From Glomus cerebriforme (Eukaryota; Glomeromycota; Glomeromycetes; Glomerales; Glomeraceae): a stretch of DNA of 32,800 nt. Within the stretch, counting starts at the first letter, position 1, and every line of letters starts with the position of its first letter. Shown piece after piece: positions 22,700 to 32,800 of this stretch. Below the pieces are notes generated by a model. That model saw nothing but the letters and a program-made list of their open reading frames with translations, was not told the origin of the DNA and made no database searches. A program made the position numbers and the translations under genes. The stretch spans positions 44,907 to 77,706 of the forward strand of contig QKYT01000309.1 of NCBI GenBank assembly GCA_003550305.1. Reading direction: 5' to 3'.

Positions 22700-25164
22700 T
22701 TTTTTTTTTTACAAAAGAATTATAAGAATTTTAAAACAAATTTAAGCATAAATATTACAAAATTTCTCATAACTGTTGATTCTTTATATAAACTATTTTT
22801 TTAATTGATGACGGTAAATTCCATTATTTACAGATTAACAATATAAATTACGAAACACTAAACAACGCCCTCTAGCCATAAATGGAGATTAAATTTAACT
22901 AAAAGTTTAACATTTACATAAGCAGAATATGAAAATACCGTATGTTAATGTTATATAAAAAAAGTTTATGATATTAAAATAATGCAAAAGGATACATAAA
23001 TTAAATATTTTTTTTTGTTCTTTGTTACTTTATTATCCATCATTTTTTTAGTTATTTTTTAAATTGTTTAGTGTACAATATTAACGCCTCCAAATAAACA
23101 ATTCTCGATTGATATTCTGACTGGTTACTTTTATTTCAAATGAACGTTTAATTAGGATAAAATCCTTTTTTTTTTTGTTTGTCCTTTGACCGAACTTGGA
23201 AAAAAAAAAATAATAATTTGCCTTTTCTCAACATTTTTTCTGGTCTAGAAGAATTCAAAATCTTCGGATCTTTACCAAAAATTAATAGATAATGGTTTGA
23301 TTATGATAATTTAAATAATTATTTAAATTCTTTACCAAAAAGGCAAAACACCAAAATCGGAAGTCGGAAGTATCACGAATATTATTCCCAATTGATGGCT
23401 GTTTCGGCTGATTTTAAAAATAGTAATTAAAATTTTTGTTGTCTGAATATGAAACGTAAAATGAAAATAAAATTGTGATGTTGTAATTTCTTGACGAAAT
23501 ATTGTTCATGGTTTATTACTTCTTATTATAGTACTACTGTGTGTAATACAAACAAATTAACTTTTTTAAAAAATGAAAGAACACATGTGAAATCTTTACT
23601 TCAATTGACGCGTAGAGAATGGAAAGATCCGAAAGTTTAAAGAAAGATTATTGGCCATTCTATAAATTTCATTCTTGGGAATTATAATATGCTTTGCTTG
23701 TGATCTTTTTCTCTCTTTCTATTGTTTATCCAATGAGTTTTAAACAATCGGAGTTAAAAAAGAAAATATTTTTTTTTTTATTTTTTTCAAGACCTTTGGC
23801 ACTACATTACGCCGCACCGCATGTAATTACAAAGTTTTTTCATGCAGATTTATCTTACCTCATATTAATCATAAATATATAATAATTGATGATTTAGGAA
23901 TGTTATCGGTTTTAAAATTCCGTTCACTCAAAATATTACAGCTGCAGAGTACAAAGTAGTGTTTCTGCATCTCCAGATTTTTTAAAAAAGTTATTTGTCG
24001 TAATTGATTGGTTATATGTCACATGATATTCTCAAATTTTGTTTTTTAACGTTTTTTTTTTAAAAAACGCAGTAATGATCCGGTATCGAATGTCCGTTTT
24101 ATCGCCATTGTGTAATTATAATCCTTTTTAAAGTTTTAAAGTCAATCTGCATTAAATGATGAATCATGAATGTAAGATCCTATCCAATTAAATCAAACAA
24201 CGCATTGCTAATCCGTCCCGCTATAATAAATAGATTAGACATAATTATTATGTAATAAACCAATTTTTTTTTACTTAGAATGTAAAGAATAACAAAATAT
24301 AATTAATCTTAACTGATTTCTTTATTTTTTTTTTGAAATAAACTTATGTTGAATGTTGAATGTTTTGTAATTGACTGGTATTTAAACTCGTTTTGTTTTT
24401 AAATCGTAATTTTTCAAACCTTTTGAACCCTGATTATCATATGATCATTTATACTTTATCCAGTCATTAATTTAGGGAGATTTTACATTAAAATATTTGA
24501 TATTATTTAATATTATTTAATATATTTAAATTTCGTATAAGAATGAAGTATATTGGAGTATTAAAATTATTTGTAACTTGTCATTAATTTGATTTCTATA
24601 TACTGAAAATGTATCAAGTCAAATAAGTCTAATCAAAATAAATAATGAATTAGTAACGTTACACATTCTTCTTTTACAGTTTTTTTTTAGAAAAAAAAAA
24701 ACAAGGAAACATTTTTTTTGTTTGTTACATCAAATGTCAAAAATATACTCTATTACTAAAAATAACTTCAAATCGGCTGAGAAAAAAAAATCGGTGTAAT
24801 CCCATAATATTTTATTGCATAATTTATTTTATATTTAACAGTTTTGTGTATAACACAAGTAACACAGGTTTAAATTAAATTGTCTCAATGAGGAATGATG
24901 ATAATGATAATGCGGTAATACATTTTAATAACCAAATCTTTTTACAAAAAAAATTATAATAATAATTTACCCGGAAACTTATTATTGAAATGGGACTACG
25001 GAATTTCCATAATATCCATATATAAAAGATATTGAAATTGTTTCACAATCTATTTTGAAACTTTTTTTTTTTTATGCGGTAACTAACCATTCCGCATTAT
25101 CATTCATAATATGAGATATTTGAGATATAAATACTATAATGATATAATTAGGTTCAACCTTATT
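22700..25164. other. 2.5-kb intergenic region
   Basis: No gene, tRNA or transposon is supported. The longest open frames are short and Phe/Lys-rich. A 12-bp direct repeat (TCTTTACCAAAA) occurs near 23268 and 23330. Several T/A homopolymer junctions are present (for example 24680-24701). The right part must include the promoter of the glycosyltransferase gene. Upstream exons of the partial minus-strand gene may also be here but cannot be recognised. Confidence 0.5.
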
Positions 25165-25206
25165 CTTTTTTTTTTTTTTTCTTCTTCTTCTTCCTCCTCC
25201 TCCTCT
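25165..25206. repeat. Poly-T plus (CTT)n(CCT)n microsatellite in the 5' leader
   Basis: A T-run is followed by four CTT-type and four to five CCT-type units, ending 9 bp before the chosen ATG of the glycosyltransferase. Translation from the in-frame upstream ATG at 25111 would turn it into a Phe/Ser run ahead of the signal anchor, so the downstream start is preferred. Confidence 0.85.
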
Positions 25207-25215
25207 ATTGTTTTT

Positions 25216-27148
25216 ATGAAAAATTCAACGATAATGAATATAGAAGGACAATCAAATTTTTTGGTGGATTATGCAAAGTATCAATTTCGTAAAAAAACTA
25301 AATTATTACCTTTGTTAATCGTAACATTTGTAATATTTTTATTCGCTATACCTTATTATACCAAAGATTTTAATACTGGATCTTTCATCAATGATTTTAA
25401 TGATGAATATATATCTCCTATTCCTGTTAAATCTTCACAGGATTCAAAATGTCCACATTATAAAATAATGTTATTTATTTCTTCTGAAATGGAACATATT
25501 GAAAAACGTATGTTAATGAGAGAAGAATTATTTGGTATTGCGGATAATTTAGTTCCATGTATGAAACAAGATACACCTGAAATATTTTATAAGTTCTTGA
25601 TAAAGAAAAAAGAAAGAATTAAGGATGATGATGATTTTATGAGAAATTTTTTATCTGAACAAATGGAATATAATGATATTGGAGAAATTTCCCCTCAAGG
25701 TAACGATGATTGGCACCAAGCTTTACTTAAACATGTATGTACTATTTTTTTTTTTTTTTTTTTTTGTAAATCATAATGAGTCAATGATTAAACTTCTCTT
25801 ATTCCTTTCGTTTTTTTTTTTTTTTAGTCCAAAATATTACAAGAAACATGTATATCGTTCGATCATTTAGTAATGATCGATGAATTTACTATGATAAATC
25901 TCGAAAAACTTCAAAATCAAATTTCATCTTCAAAGATAGCTAATCAAACAATTTCTAATACGCAAAAGATGGTATGGGGATCATTTAATTCCAATATAAC
26001 GGATGAGATGGCTATTATAGTAGGACAATCTGCTATACAACCAATTCTTGATCATTCAAATTATAAATCAACTAATTATACGAGCATTTTATCAAGATTT
26101 TATCATCATCATTTTAATCATCCAAATGAAAAAATTCCAGATGATTTAATTTTAATTAATGATCCAATAAGTATAGTAGAATGGCCAAATTCAATTAAAA
26201 GTATTCCTTGCGTAGATTGTGTTATCGCTATAGGTCACGTTTATCAAGATTGGGAAATTAGAAAGATTAGAGATAAACTTTCAATTCAAGTAGTGATTCC
26301 TTGTAATGTTCGTACAGATATTGAAATGTATTCTAAAAATACAAGTAAATTAAGACCAAAAATAGCTGTAATGACAAGTAGTTTCTTATATAAGGACAAT
26401 TGTATGTTAGAAGCTGCCCCAATTTCTGCACAAAATAAACGTGAATACGCAGAAAAACATGGTTATGCATTTGTATCTCGTTCATCTGAATTTGTTCAAC
26501 AATTATATCGAAAGAGAAACCTAGTTTGGGGTAAAATTGATGCGGTGGAAAAAGTTTTACCTTATTATGAATGGTTAATTTGGTTAGATATGGATGCTAT
26601 TTTTGTTAATAGATCTCTTTCTATTGAAAGTTTATTAAAGATGAGTGAAGAAAAAGTTGGTGGAAAAAAAGAATTTAGTAAAATTAATTTTATTGTGGCA
26701 AGACCTATTGGTGATGATATGATTAATGCTGGTGTTTTCTTAATTAGAAATAGCGAATGGGCTAGAGATTTTATTAGAGCTGGGATACAAGCAAGAAGAG
26801 ATCGTGCTTATCGTGGTATGAAAGAACAACAGGCCATGCGTGATGCTATTAAACGACCAAATTGGAAACCAAATGTAAGTGGTCAAATTTTTTTTTTTTT
26901 NTNATCATTTTTTANAAAAAAAAAAAAAAAGTCAATATTTTAATTTTTTCTATATTATAATTTAGGTTTTGTATTTGAACGGGGATGATCATACGATAAA
27001 CACTTTTCCTGATAGATATGTTCGTGGTGATTACATTGTACATTATGCTCCTGAAGAGGGATGTCCTGCAAACCCCGTACTTGGTGGTATAACAAAAGTT
27101 AAATTGTTGGAGGAATCCCCTGACAATGAGGTAGAATTACCATTTTAA
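25216..27148 (+). CDS. Golgi glycosyltransferase: GT34 (MNN10-like) domain with GT31-like N-terminal region
   Basis: Three exons (25216-25734, 25828-26874, 26966-27148) join in frame to 582 residues. A type II signal anchor lies at about residues 30-48. The C-terminal half (about 348-560) is a GMA12/MNN10 (GT34) domain: KIAVMTSSFLYKD, KREYAEKHGYAFVSRS, a DMDA metal site at 427-430 (WLIWLDMDAIFV), then GVFLIRNSEWA and KEQQAMRDAI. These retaining enzymes transfer Gal or Man from nucleotide sugars. The N-terminal half (about 80-300) resembles a beta-1,3-galactosyltransferase (GT31) pattern: HYKIMLFISS, EKRMLMREELFG, then WHQALLKHVCK and FDHLVMIDEF. The GT31 DDD site is missing there, which suggests a non-catalytic module. 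Starts at 25234 or 25111 are possible. Intron 2 holds undetermined bases. The GT34 call is strong; the GT31 call is an inference. Confidence 0.88.
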
Positions 27149-27808
27149 GTTATTATAGTTTAATATATATAGTTTTTAAAAATGAATTAATTGTACTGTA
27201 GTTAATTATAGTAAATATGTATTTAATATATAAATATATATAATACACTGTTTGTATATGAAAATATCTTAATATACACAGTATATTGCGATTTATATGT
27301 TGAAAAAACCCCAATTAAAAATGATTTTTTTTTATATATTTTATATTTTCTGTAACTTTATTACTGTGTTTACTGTGTGATTTATGCTCCCCCGTGTACG
27401 CGTCATATCGAATCTGTGTATTGAAATAGATTCGTCTCAATGAGAAAATCTAATGATAATATTATTTATATATTTATCTTTCAAGATTATTATTAACGAA
27501 CTCCTCGTATGATATCTGATATAGCCAAATGTTTATCCATGATGAAGGTTTGTCCGTATTGCCGTTGTCTAAATTTCTGTCCGATTGATTTAATATAGTA
27601 ATAATCTTCATTGTAATTTAGTCGAATCTCACATGACATGCGAATCAATTTATTTTTATTAAACTTACATTTTTTTTCTGGCGAGAAATATAAAAGAGTA
27701 AGTTTTTTTTTTAATCATTTAATTTCTTTTTTAAACAACTTATAATAATTTACTTTCTTTTTCTTCTCTAGGCTTCTTACAGTGGATTTAGAAATTTGGA
27801 TTTTGACA
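27149..27808. other. Intergenic region downstream of the glycosyltransferase
   Basis: AT-rich 3' flank to about 27350, then more mixed sequence. Around 27680-27710 a GGCGAGAAATATAAAAGAGTAAG stretch carries a TATA-like ATATAAAA and a GTAAG donor. T-rich sequence then runs up to a CTCTAG acceptor (about 27769-27774). This looks like the promoter and 5' UTR intron of a small gene, see the next entry. Confidence 0.35.
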
Positions 27809-28173
27809 ATGGTTAATGGTAAGCAAATTTCTTTCCTTTTTTTTCATTTACCTTTTGTTTATTTTAAAAGTGTAACCAACATTCTTTTCTTTGTTTGCTT
27901 TGTAAGAATACGCTTTTTTGATAGTGGATAATGAATATCAGTCGGTGATTGTATTTTTACTTTGAGAATGTTTTTTTAACATTCTTTTTGTAGGACTTCA
28001 AAATGATTTTGGAGGTATTGTTTCATAGGTGATAGGAGGACTTTAGATTTTCTTTTATTTTTTTTTTTAAGAGAAATAATTCCTATCACTTCTTTTTCTT
28101 TATAGGATTTCGATTTTTTGAAATACTCTTGGAGATTTATTTCATGGGGGAACATTTTAAATTTTGTTACTAA
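27809..28173 (+). CDS. Possible spliced micro-ORF (about 32 residues)
   Basis: Three short exons can be joined in frame: 27809-27818 (ATGGTTAATG, donor GTAAGC), 27994-28014 (acceptor TTTTGTAG, donor GTATTG) and 28106-28173 (acceptor TTTATAG, stop TAA). The product would start MVNGLQNDFGG and end KFCY. I do not recognise it. An upstream TATA-like box and an apparent 5' UTR intron (about 27693-27774) make a transcribed unit plausible. A noncoding spliced RNA, or the decayed 5' end of a former gene, fits equally well, and chance cannot be excluded. Confidence 0.22.
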
Positions 28174-28281
28174 TAATCGGGCAGTAATATTAGAATAATT
28201 AGATCGTAAAGTATTATTATGAAGGCATGATTTATTAAGATAATAATAATTAAAATTTTGACATTGGAAATATTTAAATAT

Positions 28282-30434
28282 TTATGTTCTTTTTTCAAAG
28301 ATTAACCCTTCGTTACTAGGAGATTCAAAAGCTCCGAAAAATCTTGCTTCAATCTTTTTACCACTTTTTGCTCTAATATTATAATTTAACAGGAAGTAAT
28401 GTAATGCAATTTTGATTTCATTAATTGCAAAAACCCTTCCTGGGCAGGCATGTTTCCCTAAACCAAAGATTAAGTGATTTCTTTCGACGCGTGTTGCAGG
28501 AGAATTCTTGTTCAAGTATCGGAATGCGTCAAATTCATTTGAATTTTTGCCTTGTAATTCTTCATCAAAATGAATTTCATTTGTACGAATATAAACAAAT
28601 CGACCTAATTTATTTAAAAATATTAGTTTTTTTTTTTTAGTTTTTTTTTTGTATAAAAAATATAAAAAAATATAATAAACATTTACCTTTTGGAACTTGA
28701 TATCCATTTGAAAAAGTATAATAAGAAGAAAGAGTCTTATGTTGTAGTGAAACTAAAAAAAAAATCATTGTAACGAATTATTAAAAATCATTTTTTTATT
28801 TATTTATTATTGTTTGAATTATTGAACTTACCAATATGTGAATGTATTCTCATAGTTTCTTTAATAAAACTATCCAACTTTACCATTTTAGCAATTTGAT
28901 CAGTAGAATAATAAGGATTTTTGTTATTACTATATATCTGTTCTTGTTCTTCTAGTATTTCTTTATGAAACTGCGGGTTATTCACCAATTCTATTTTTTT
29001 TTTTTAAAAAAAAAAAGTTATTTATAGTAACTTGAAAGAATAACTTAAATATATATATATACACACCATGTAGACAGTATGTAAGAAATACAGAAGTTGT
29101 GTGTACAGAAGCAAATATTGTAACAATCAAATGATCCATTATATCATCGATATTAGCAGTATAATCTTTATGAAGCATTTCAATATATCGTTGTAATATA
29201 TCAATCTATTATATTATAAGAAAAGATACGCGTTAATAAAAATTTAAATTAATTCCGTTTTAATAATATGAATTACCGGAGGAATATATTTATCGCCTAA
29301 TCTTTTCATTTCACTTAACCGTTTTTCAATTACGGGTGAAAGTCTTTTTTTAATCACACCTCTATGCACTTCGTAGGGATTATTTAAAGAATTATTAAAC
29401 TTCATTCTAAACGAAAAATATATTTAAATTAACCAATTCTGTTTGAAACCTAATTTCACGTGACATAACGTGCGGATGCATGATTACGGTCAATGCTGCG
29501 CCACAAACCTGAGCTTGTTTTTACTTACACAATAAATTTCCTGTGCAAACTAGGATGAACGAAACCTAAAGTAGGTGGAGCTGATAGGAATTGCCCAAGC
29601 TCACTCGTGACATAAGCAAACGTATTCACCAATTCCCTATCATCAGATAAGTCTTCACCAACCAAAGTAGCAGCAATTGGTTTCGCAATGATAAATTGAA
29701 TGGATGGTAAAGGAGGGTCTAAGACTAAATAAGTAAATAAATAAATTAATTAATTCAATTTAAATAAAATTCAATAAATTCCGTACATTTTACTTACCTT
29801 TACCATTTCCAATTATTTCATCGATGGAAGCATTTAATTGTTTCTGCACTCGTTCCGTGTATAGTTTTAATTCTCCGGATAAATTTACTTGAACGATTTT
29901 AGGAACCATATTAAAAAAATCTCGTGTACGATGCAAAAATTCACCCAGTGGAAATGTCTAAAAATTTTTTATAAGTTATTGCAAATATCATAAATTTTAT
30001 GTAATAATAAAAATGTATATAATACCTCTTGTGTAGCTTCATTAAAATTGAAATCTTTATTATTCCGAAAGACTTCAGGAGTAAGTTCTTTACCAACATA
30101 AGTTATGACCCTGCCATACACATATAATGAAAAGATTTCTCCGTACTCTGCTTGACATTTTTTAATAAAGTTCTTGCTATCTTTATTAAAATCAATCGTA
30201 TGACCAATAATTGGATATTTGTAAGGTACGAGAGGAGGTTCATTCTAAATATGGATCATTTTATGTTTTAATAATAAATTTAACAAGAAAAACTTTAACA
30301 AACATAAAACAACGATTATTTTTTAATACCAATTTTGAATGTTTTTTGGAGCGCAATAGAATAAATGAAAGCAACAAGATTAATGATCCCAAGGCAAGTT
30401 GAGAGTAAGTTAAATCATTTAAAATCAGACTCAT
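28282..30434 (-). CDS. Cytochrome P450 monooxygenase
   Basis: A heme-thiolate oxygenase bound to the ER membrane. Nine exons (30434-30330, 30244-30026, 29957-29798, 29724-29529, 29406-29277, 29205-29067, 28990-28832, 28752-28687, 28604-28282) join in frame to 498 residues, the usual P450 length. An N-terminal anchor (about 10-28) ends in LLRSKK and is followed by NEPPLVPYKYPIIGH, a P450 entry segment. The I-helix reads FASVHTTS (301-308) with His where most P450s have Asp/Glu, a variant known from fungal CYP68/CYP503-type enzymes. The K-helix ExxR is KETMR (Glu361, Arg364). The heme loop is FGLGKHACPGR with Cys445. The substrate cannot be read from sequence; oxidation of a terpenoid or sterol-like compound would suit the HTT type. 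No biosynthetic cluster surrounds it. Confidence 0.93.
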
Positions 30435-30649
30435 TTTTAAGAAATATAATACTGTTTAAAAAAAAAACAAAGTAAATATAAAAAAAAGATTTTATAGCAG
30501 AAAAGCGTTCAACTTGGCTTTTTTTTTTTTTGAAATAAAGCATCTATATTTATAAAAGAAGTATAATGCATGTTGGTCGTACTTGACTAACTTGAGTTGA
30601 TTAATTGGTTAAAATATGAAACAATAATAACAAAATGTTGACCGGATAT

Positions 30650-31270
30650 ACTTAATCCGCGGTAGTTCCGCGGTCCTCGGTCCTATAAGGGTCCAATTTT
30701 GCTTAGTCACATAAATTAATTTCATGTACAAAATCAATTTTTTTAACATAGATTGTTCTTTTCATTCTTCTTCCTCGGTTCTTTTAACAAGAGTTACTCA
30801 TAGCTGCGTCCTTAAAAATAATAAATTCATGTTGTACAAATTCCAAAAAAAAGGATCTTTTTTTTTGCGTTGAGTCGTTGATCAATGATTTACAACACGT
30901 GACTTATCTCGTAAATCCGATAACTTCGGCCTATTAAGGGTCACAATTCTTAATCCTATACGACATACTTTCTTATACCACCTATATGTAAAACAAATAT
31001 GCATGGTACAAGAAAATAACACCTGATGGTTCAAGAACGATACATTTGCGATCTAAATAGGACTGATCGTCCCTATCGATCCGTTCCGGTCCAATATTAG
31101 TCCTAGGAGGCTAAGACCGGAAACTAACCGGACCTGACCGGACCGTTAACGATAACGGATAATAACATGCCGCATTTATAACTAAACTTTATATGGTAAA
31201 CTATCAAACTTTTAGTATATTTTGGGATGTTAACGGACCGCGGTCCGATTATAGGACCGATTGGTCCTAT
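30650..31270. repeat. GGTCC/GGACC-rich palindromic cluster
   Basis: About ten GGTCC or GGACC pentamers fall in this stretch, which is otherwise normal AT-rich DNA. They include a perfect 14-bp palindrome CGGACCGCGGTCCG at 31234-31247 and an 8-bp stem with 4-base loop at 31251-31270 (ATAGGACC-GATT-GGTCCTAT). Other copies lie at about 30671-30693 and 31084-31144. This could be the subterminal region of a non-autonomous DNA transposon or a binding-site array. No terminal inverted repeat or target-site duplication was defined. Confidence 0.5.
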
Positions 31271-32800
31271 AGGAATGAAGTCTTGGCAAAAGTGATCGGC
31301 GTGACTTGTGACATGTTAAGCAAATCCGCTGATATATCCGTGATCTCAAACACACTGCGCATAATATATATCGTGATTATCTGTTATCGGAAATTACATC
31401 GCTGATATGATGTGGGTGCTGAAATAAGTGGCTTTCCATAAATCCCAACCTCAAAGCGATATTTTGACAAAAAAAATGCCGTCCGATATCAGTGAGCCCT
31501 GGTTCGAATGTTTCCTGCATACTCCCTGCAATGACTGGGATGCGTTTCAGTATCATGAATTCTGGAAAAATAGCAATCTGAGTTTGGACAAATCGATTGT
31601 AACAAGAAGTTTCAACAAACAAATGTAAAAAATTAATGCGATACGTATTGAAAATCAATTCAAGGTTAGTATAATTTCATAAGCTATAACCGAAGATTAG
31701 ATCACATTCAATAGCTACCCATGAAACTACGCCTTCGCATGGTTATGGACTACGTTACAATCCTATAACCAGCTTTCCAATTTGATACACTAACATATAT
31801 AATTTATCTGTATAAGATTGAATCTAAAAGGACGGGGCGCATCGATGACTTTTGGTTGGAGTCTTTATCTGGATTGAGACGTCGCAATATTACGGAGAAC
31901 CGAAAACATATTTGTATCTTGTGGAAAGTGATTTTATATAAGTCACGTGACTAAGATGTAATAATACTATAAATTGGCCCGATTTAATCTTAATCTAGCC
32001 AGTTAAAAATTTTTTTCAATAAACTATGTTATTTCTTAGATATCACATAAGTGACCATATGAATATACGAAAAATATATTTGGATGGATGATATAATCGC
32101 ATAAAATCCAGCTTTTAAAAACGATTTATTATAAATCTCAACAACTATCTCCCTTACCAACTAAGACCTTTTCTTCTCATATAACAATACTATCAAAATT
32201 ACGATTAGTTTAGTATTTAACTCAAAAAAAAAAAAATTTAGACTAGGAAAAAAAGTGTCTAATCAGTTTAACAAATATGTGAATATTGGAATATAACAAA
32301 TTCTATTATCAGTTAGTTATTACTGTATACCTGATAACAGTAGGTGTGCATGTCATACAAGCATGCCAATCCTAATTGATTTTTTGTGTTACACAAAATT
32401 GCTAAAACTTCGGTATATTGCAAACATTTTAAAGACATATCTTTTCTAACAAAATAAAATAATGAAATTGATAAATGAATATGTGTTCTATTTACCACAA
32501 ATATTTTTTTATTTCTGAGAACCTTATACCGACTTCTATAAACACCACAAAGTATAGTATAATTTGACATAAATTTGAGAGATTCTTTTCTAGGTTAGCT
32601 TGTGCCAGAAATTTTAATACCTACATACCTGTAACGAAACCCGGTGTCTGTGAAAATGTACTTTTTAAAATTTTTTTACGCAAAAGTTTTTGAAAAAATG
32701 GGATATTTTTGTTTTATATATATATTAGGCTTAATAATAACTCTACTTTAACCTGTAATAATGTGTTATAATTTATTCTTTATGAACTTCAGAAGCTTCT
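31271..32800. other. Gene-poor region of mixed composition
   Basis: No gene is recognised. Two overlapping open frames at 31377-31658 (minus, 93 codons) and 31428-31628 (plus, 66 codons) coincide with sequence of higher G+C than the surroundings. They have no family motif I know and are probably part of a repeat. From about 32030 the sequence is again AT-rich with nothing to report. Confidence 0.4.

Noticed and set aside
25111..25215. Upstream in-frame start for the glycosyltransferase
   Set aside because: It would translate a poly-T and CTT/CCT microsatellite into a Phe/Ser run before the signal anchor; the ATG at 25216 gives a normal type II N-terminus.
27530..27600. Box C/D snoRNA candidate (ATGATGA near 27539)
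   Set aside because: No convincing D box (CTGA) at a suitable distance and no terminal stem.
1..32800. CRISPR array, bacterial operon or phage-like cassette
   Set aside because: No spaced direct repeats of the right kind; genes are intron-rich and eukaryotic throughout.

Overview
This is a eukaryotic nuclear window that most resembles an early-diverging filamentous fungus, probably a glomeromycete of the Rhizophagus type. The evidence is a very AT-rich background with long homopolymer tracts, compact genes cut by many short GT-AG introns, single-copy fungal housekeeping genes, a single-exon F-box/leucine-rich protein of the kind expanded in these fungi, and a decayed retroelement. The genus is inferred from style and family resemblance, not from a search. 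Exon models were assembled by hand; splice phases close for every multi-exon gene reported as complete.

Layout. 1-3564: gene-poor, extremely AT-rich sequence with a TTTGA-based minisatellite and a probable decayed retrotransposon gag fragment. 3565-5096 (+): Golgi GDP-mannose transporter (VRG4-like). 5487-7858 (-): tubulin-folding cofactor E. 8036-9106 (+): ER membrane complex subunit 10. 9401-9485 (+): intron-containing tRNA-Ala(CGC). 9595-12724 (+): SAC1 phosphoinositide phosphatase, 16 exons, with one apparent GC-AG intron. 12977-13683 (-): BCD1/ZNHIT6-like box C/D snoRNP assembly protein. 13807-15722 (+): TMS1/SERINC membrane protein. 16026-17719 (-): protein with two tandem DsbA/HCCA-isomerase-like domains. 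17917-19021 (+): polyprenol reductase (DFG10/SRD5A3). 19153-20844 (-): F-box/LRR-like protein. 21487-22419 (-): 3' part of an unrecognised gene whose 5' end runs into an assembly gap (22579-22699). 25216-27148 (+): Golgi-type glycosyltransferase with a GT34 (MNN10-like) domain behind a degenerate GT31-like region. 28282-30434 (-): cytochrome P450. 30650-32800: gene-poor, richer in G+C, with clustered GGTCC/GGACC palindromes.

Most of the genes serve the secretory pathway: dolichol synthesis, GDP-mannose import into the Golgi, a Golgi glycosyltransferase, ER membrane protein insertion, PI4P turnover and an ER-anchored P450. They alternate strands in divergent pairs with short shared promoters (TBCE/EMC10 177 bp, BCD1/SERINC 123 bp, DsbA-like/DFG10 197 bp) and convergent pairs with short 3' gaps. 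No clearly new multi-gene system is visible. The most unusual items are the GT31-like/GT34 fusion, the double DsbA-fold protein, the GC-AG intron, the T(n)A(n) homopolymer junctions and the GGTCC palindrome cluster.
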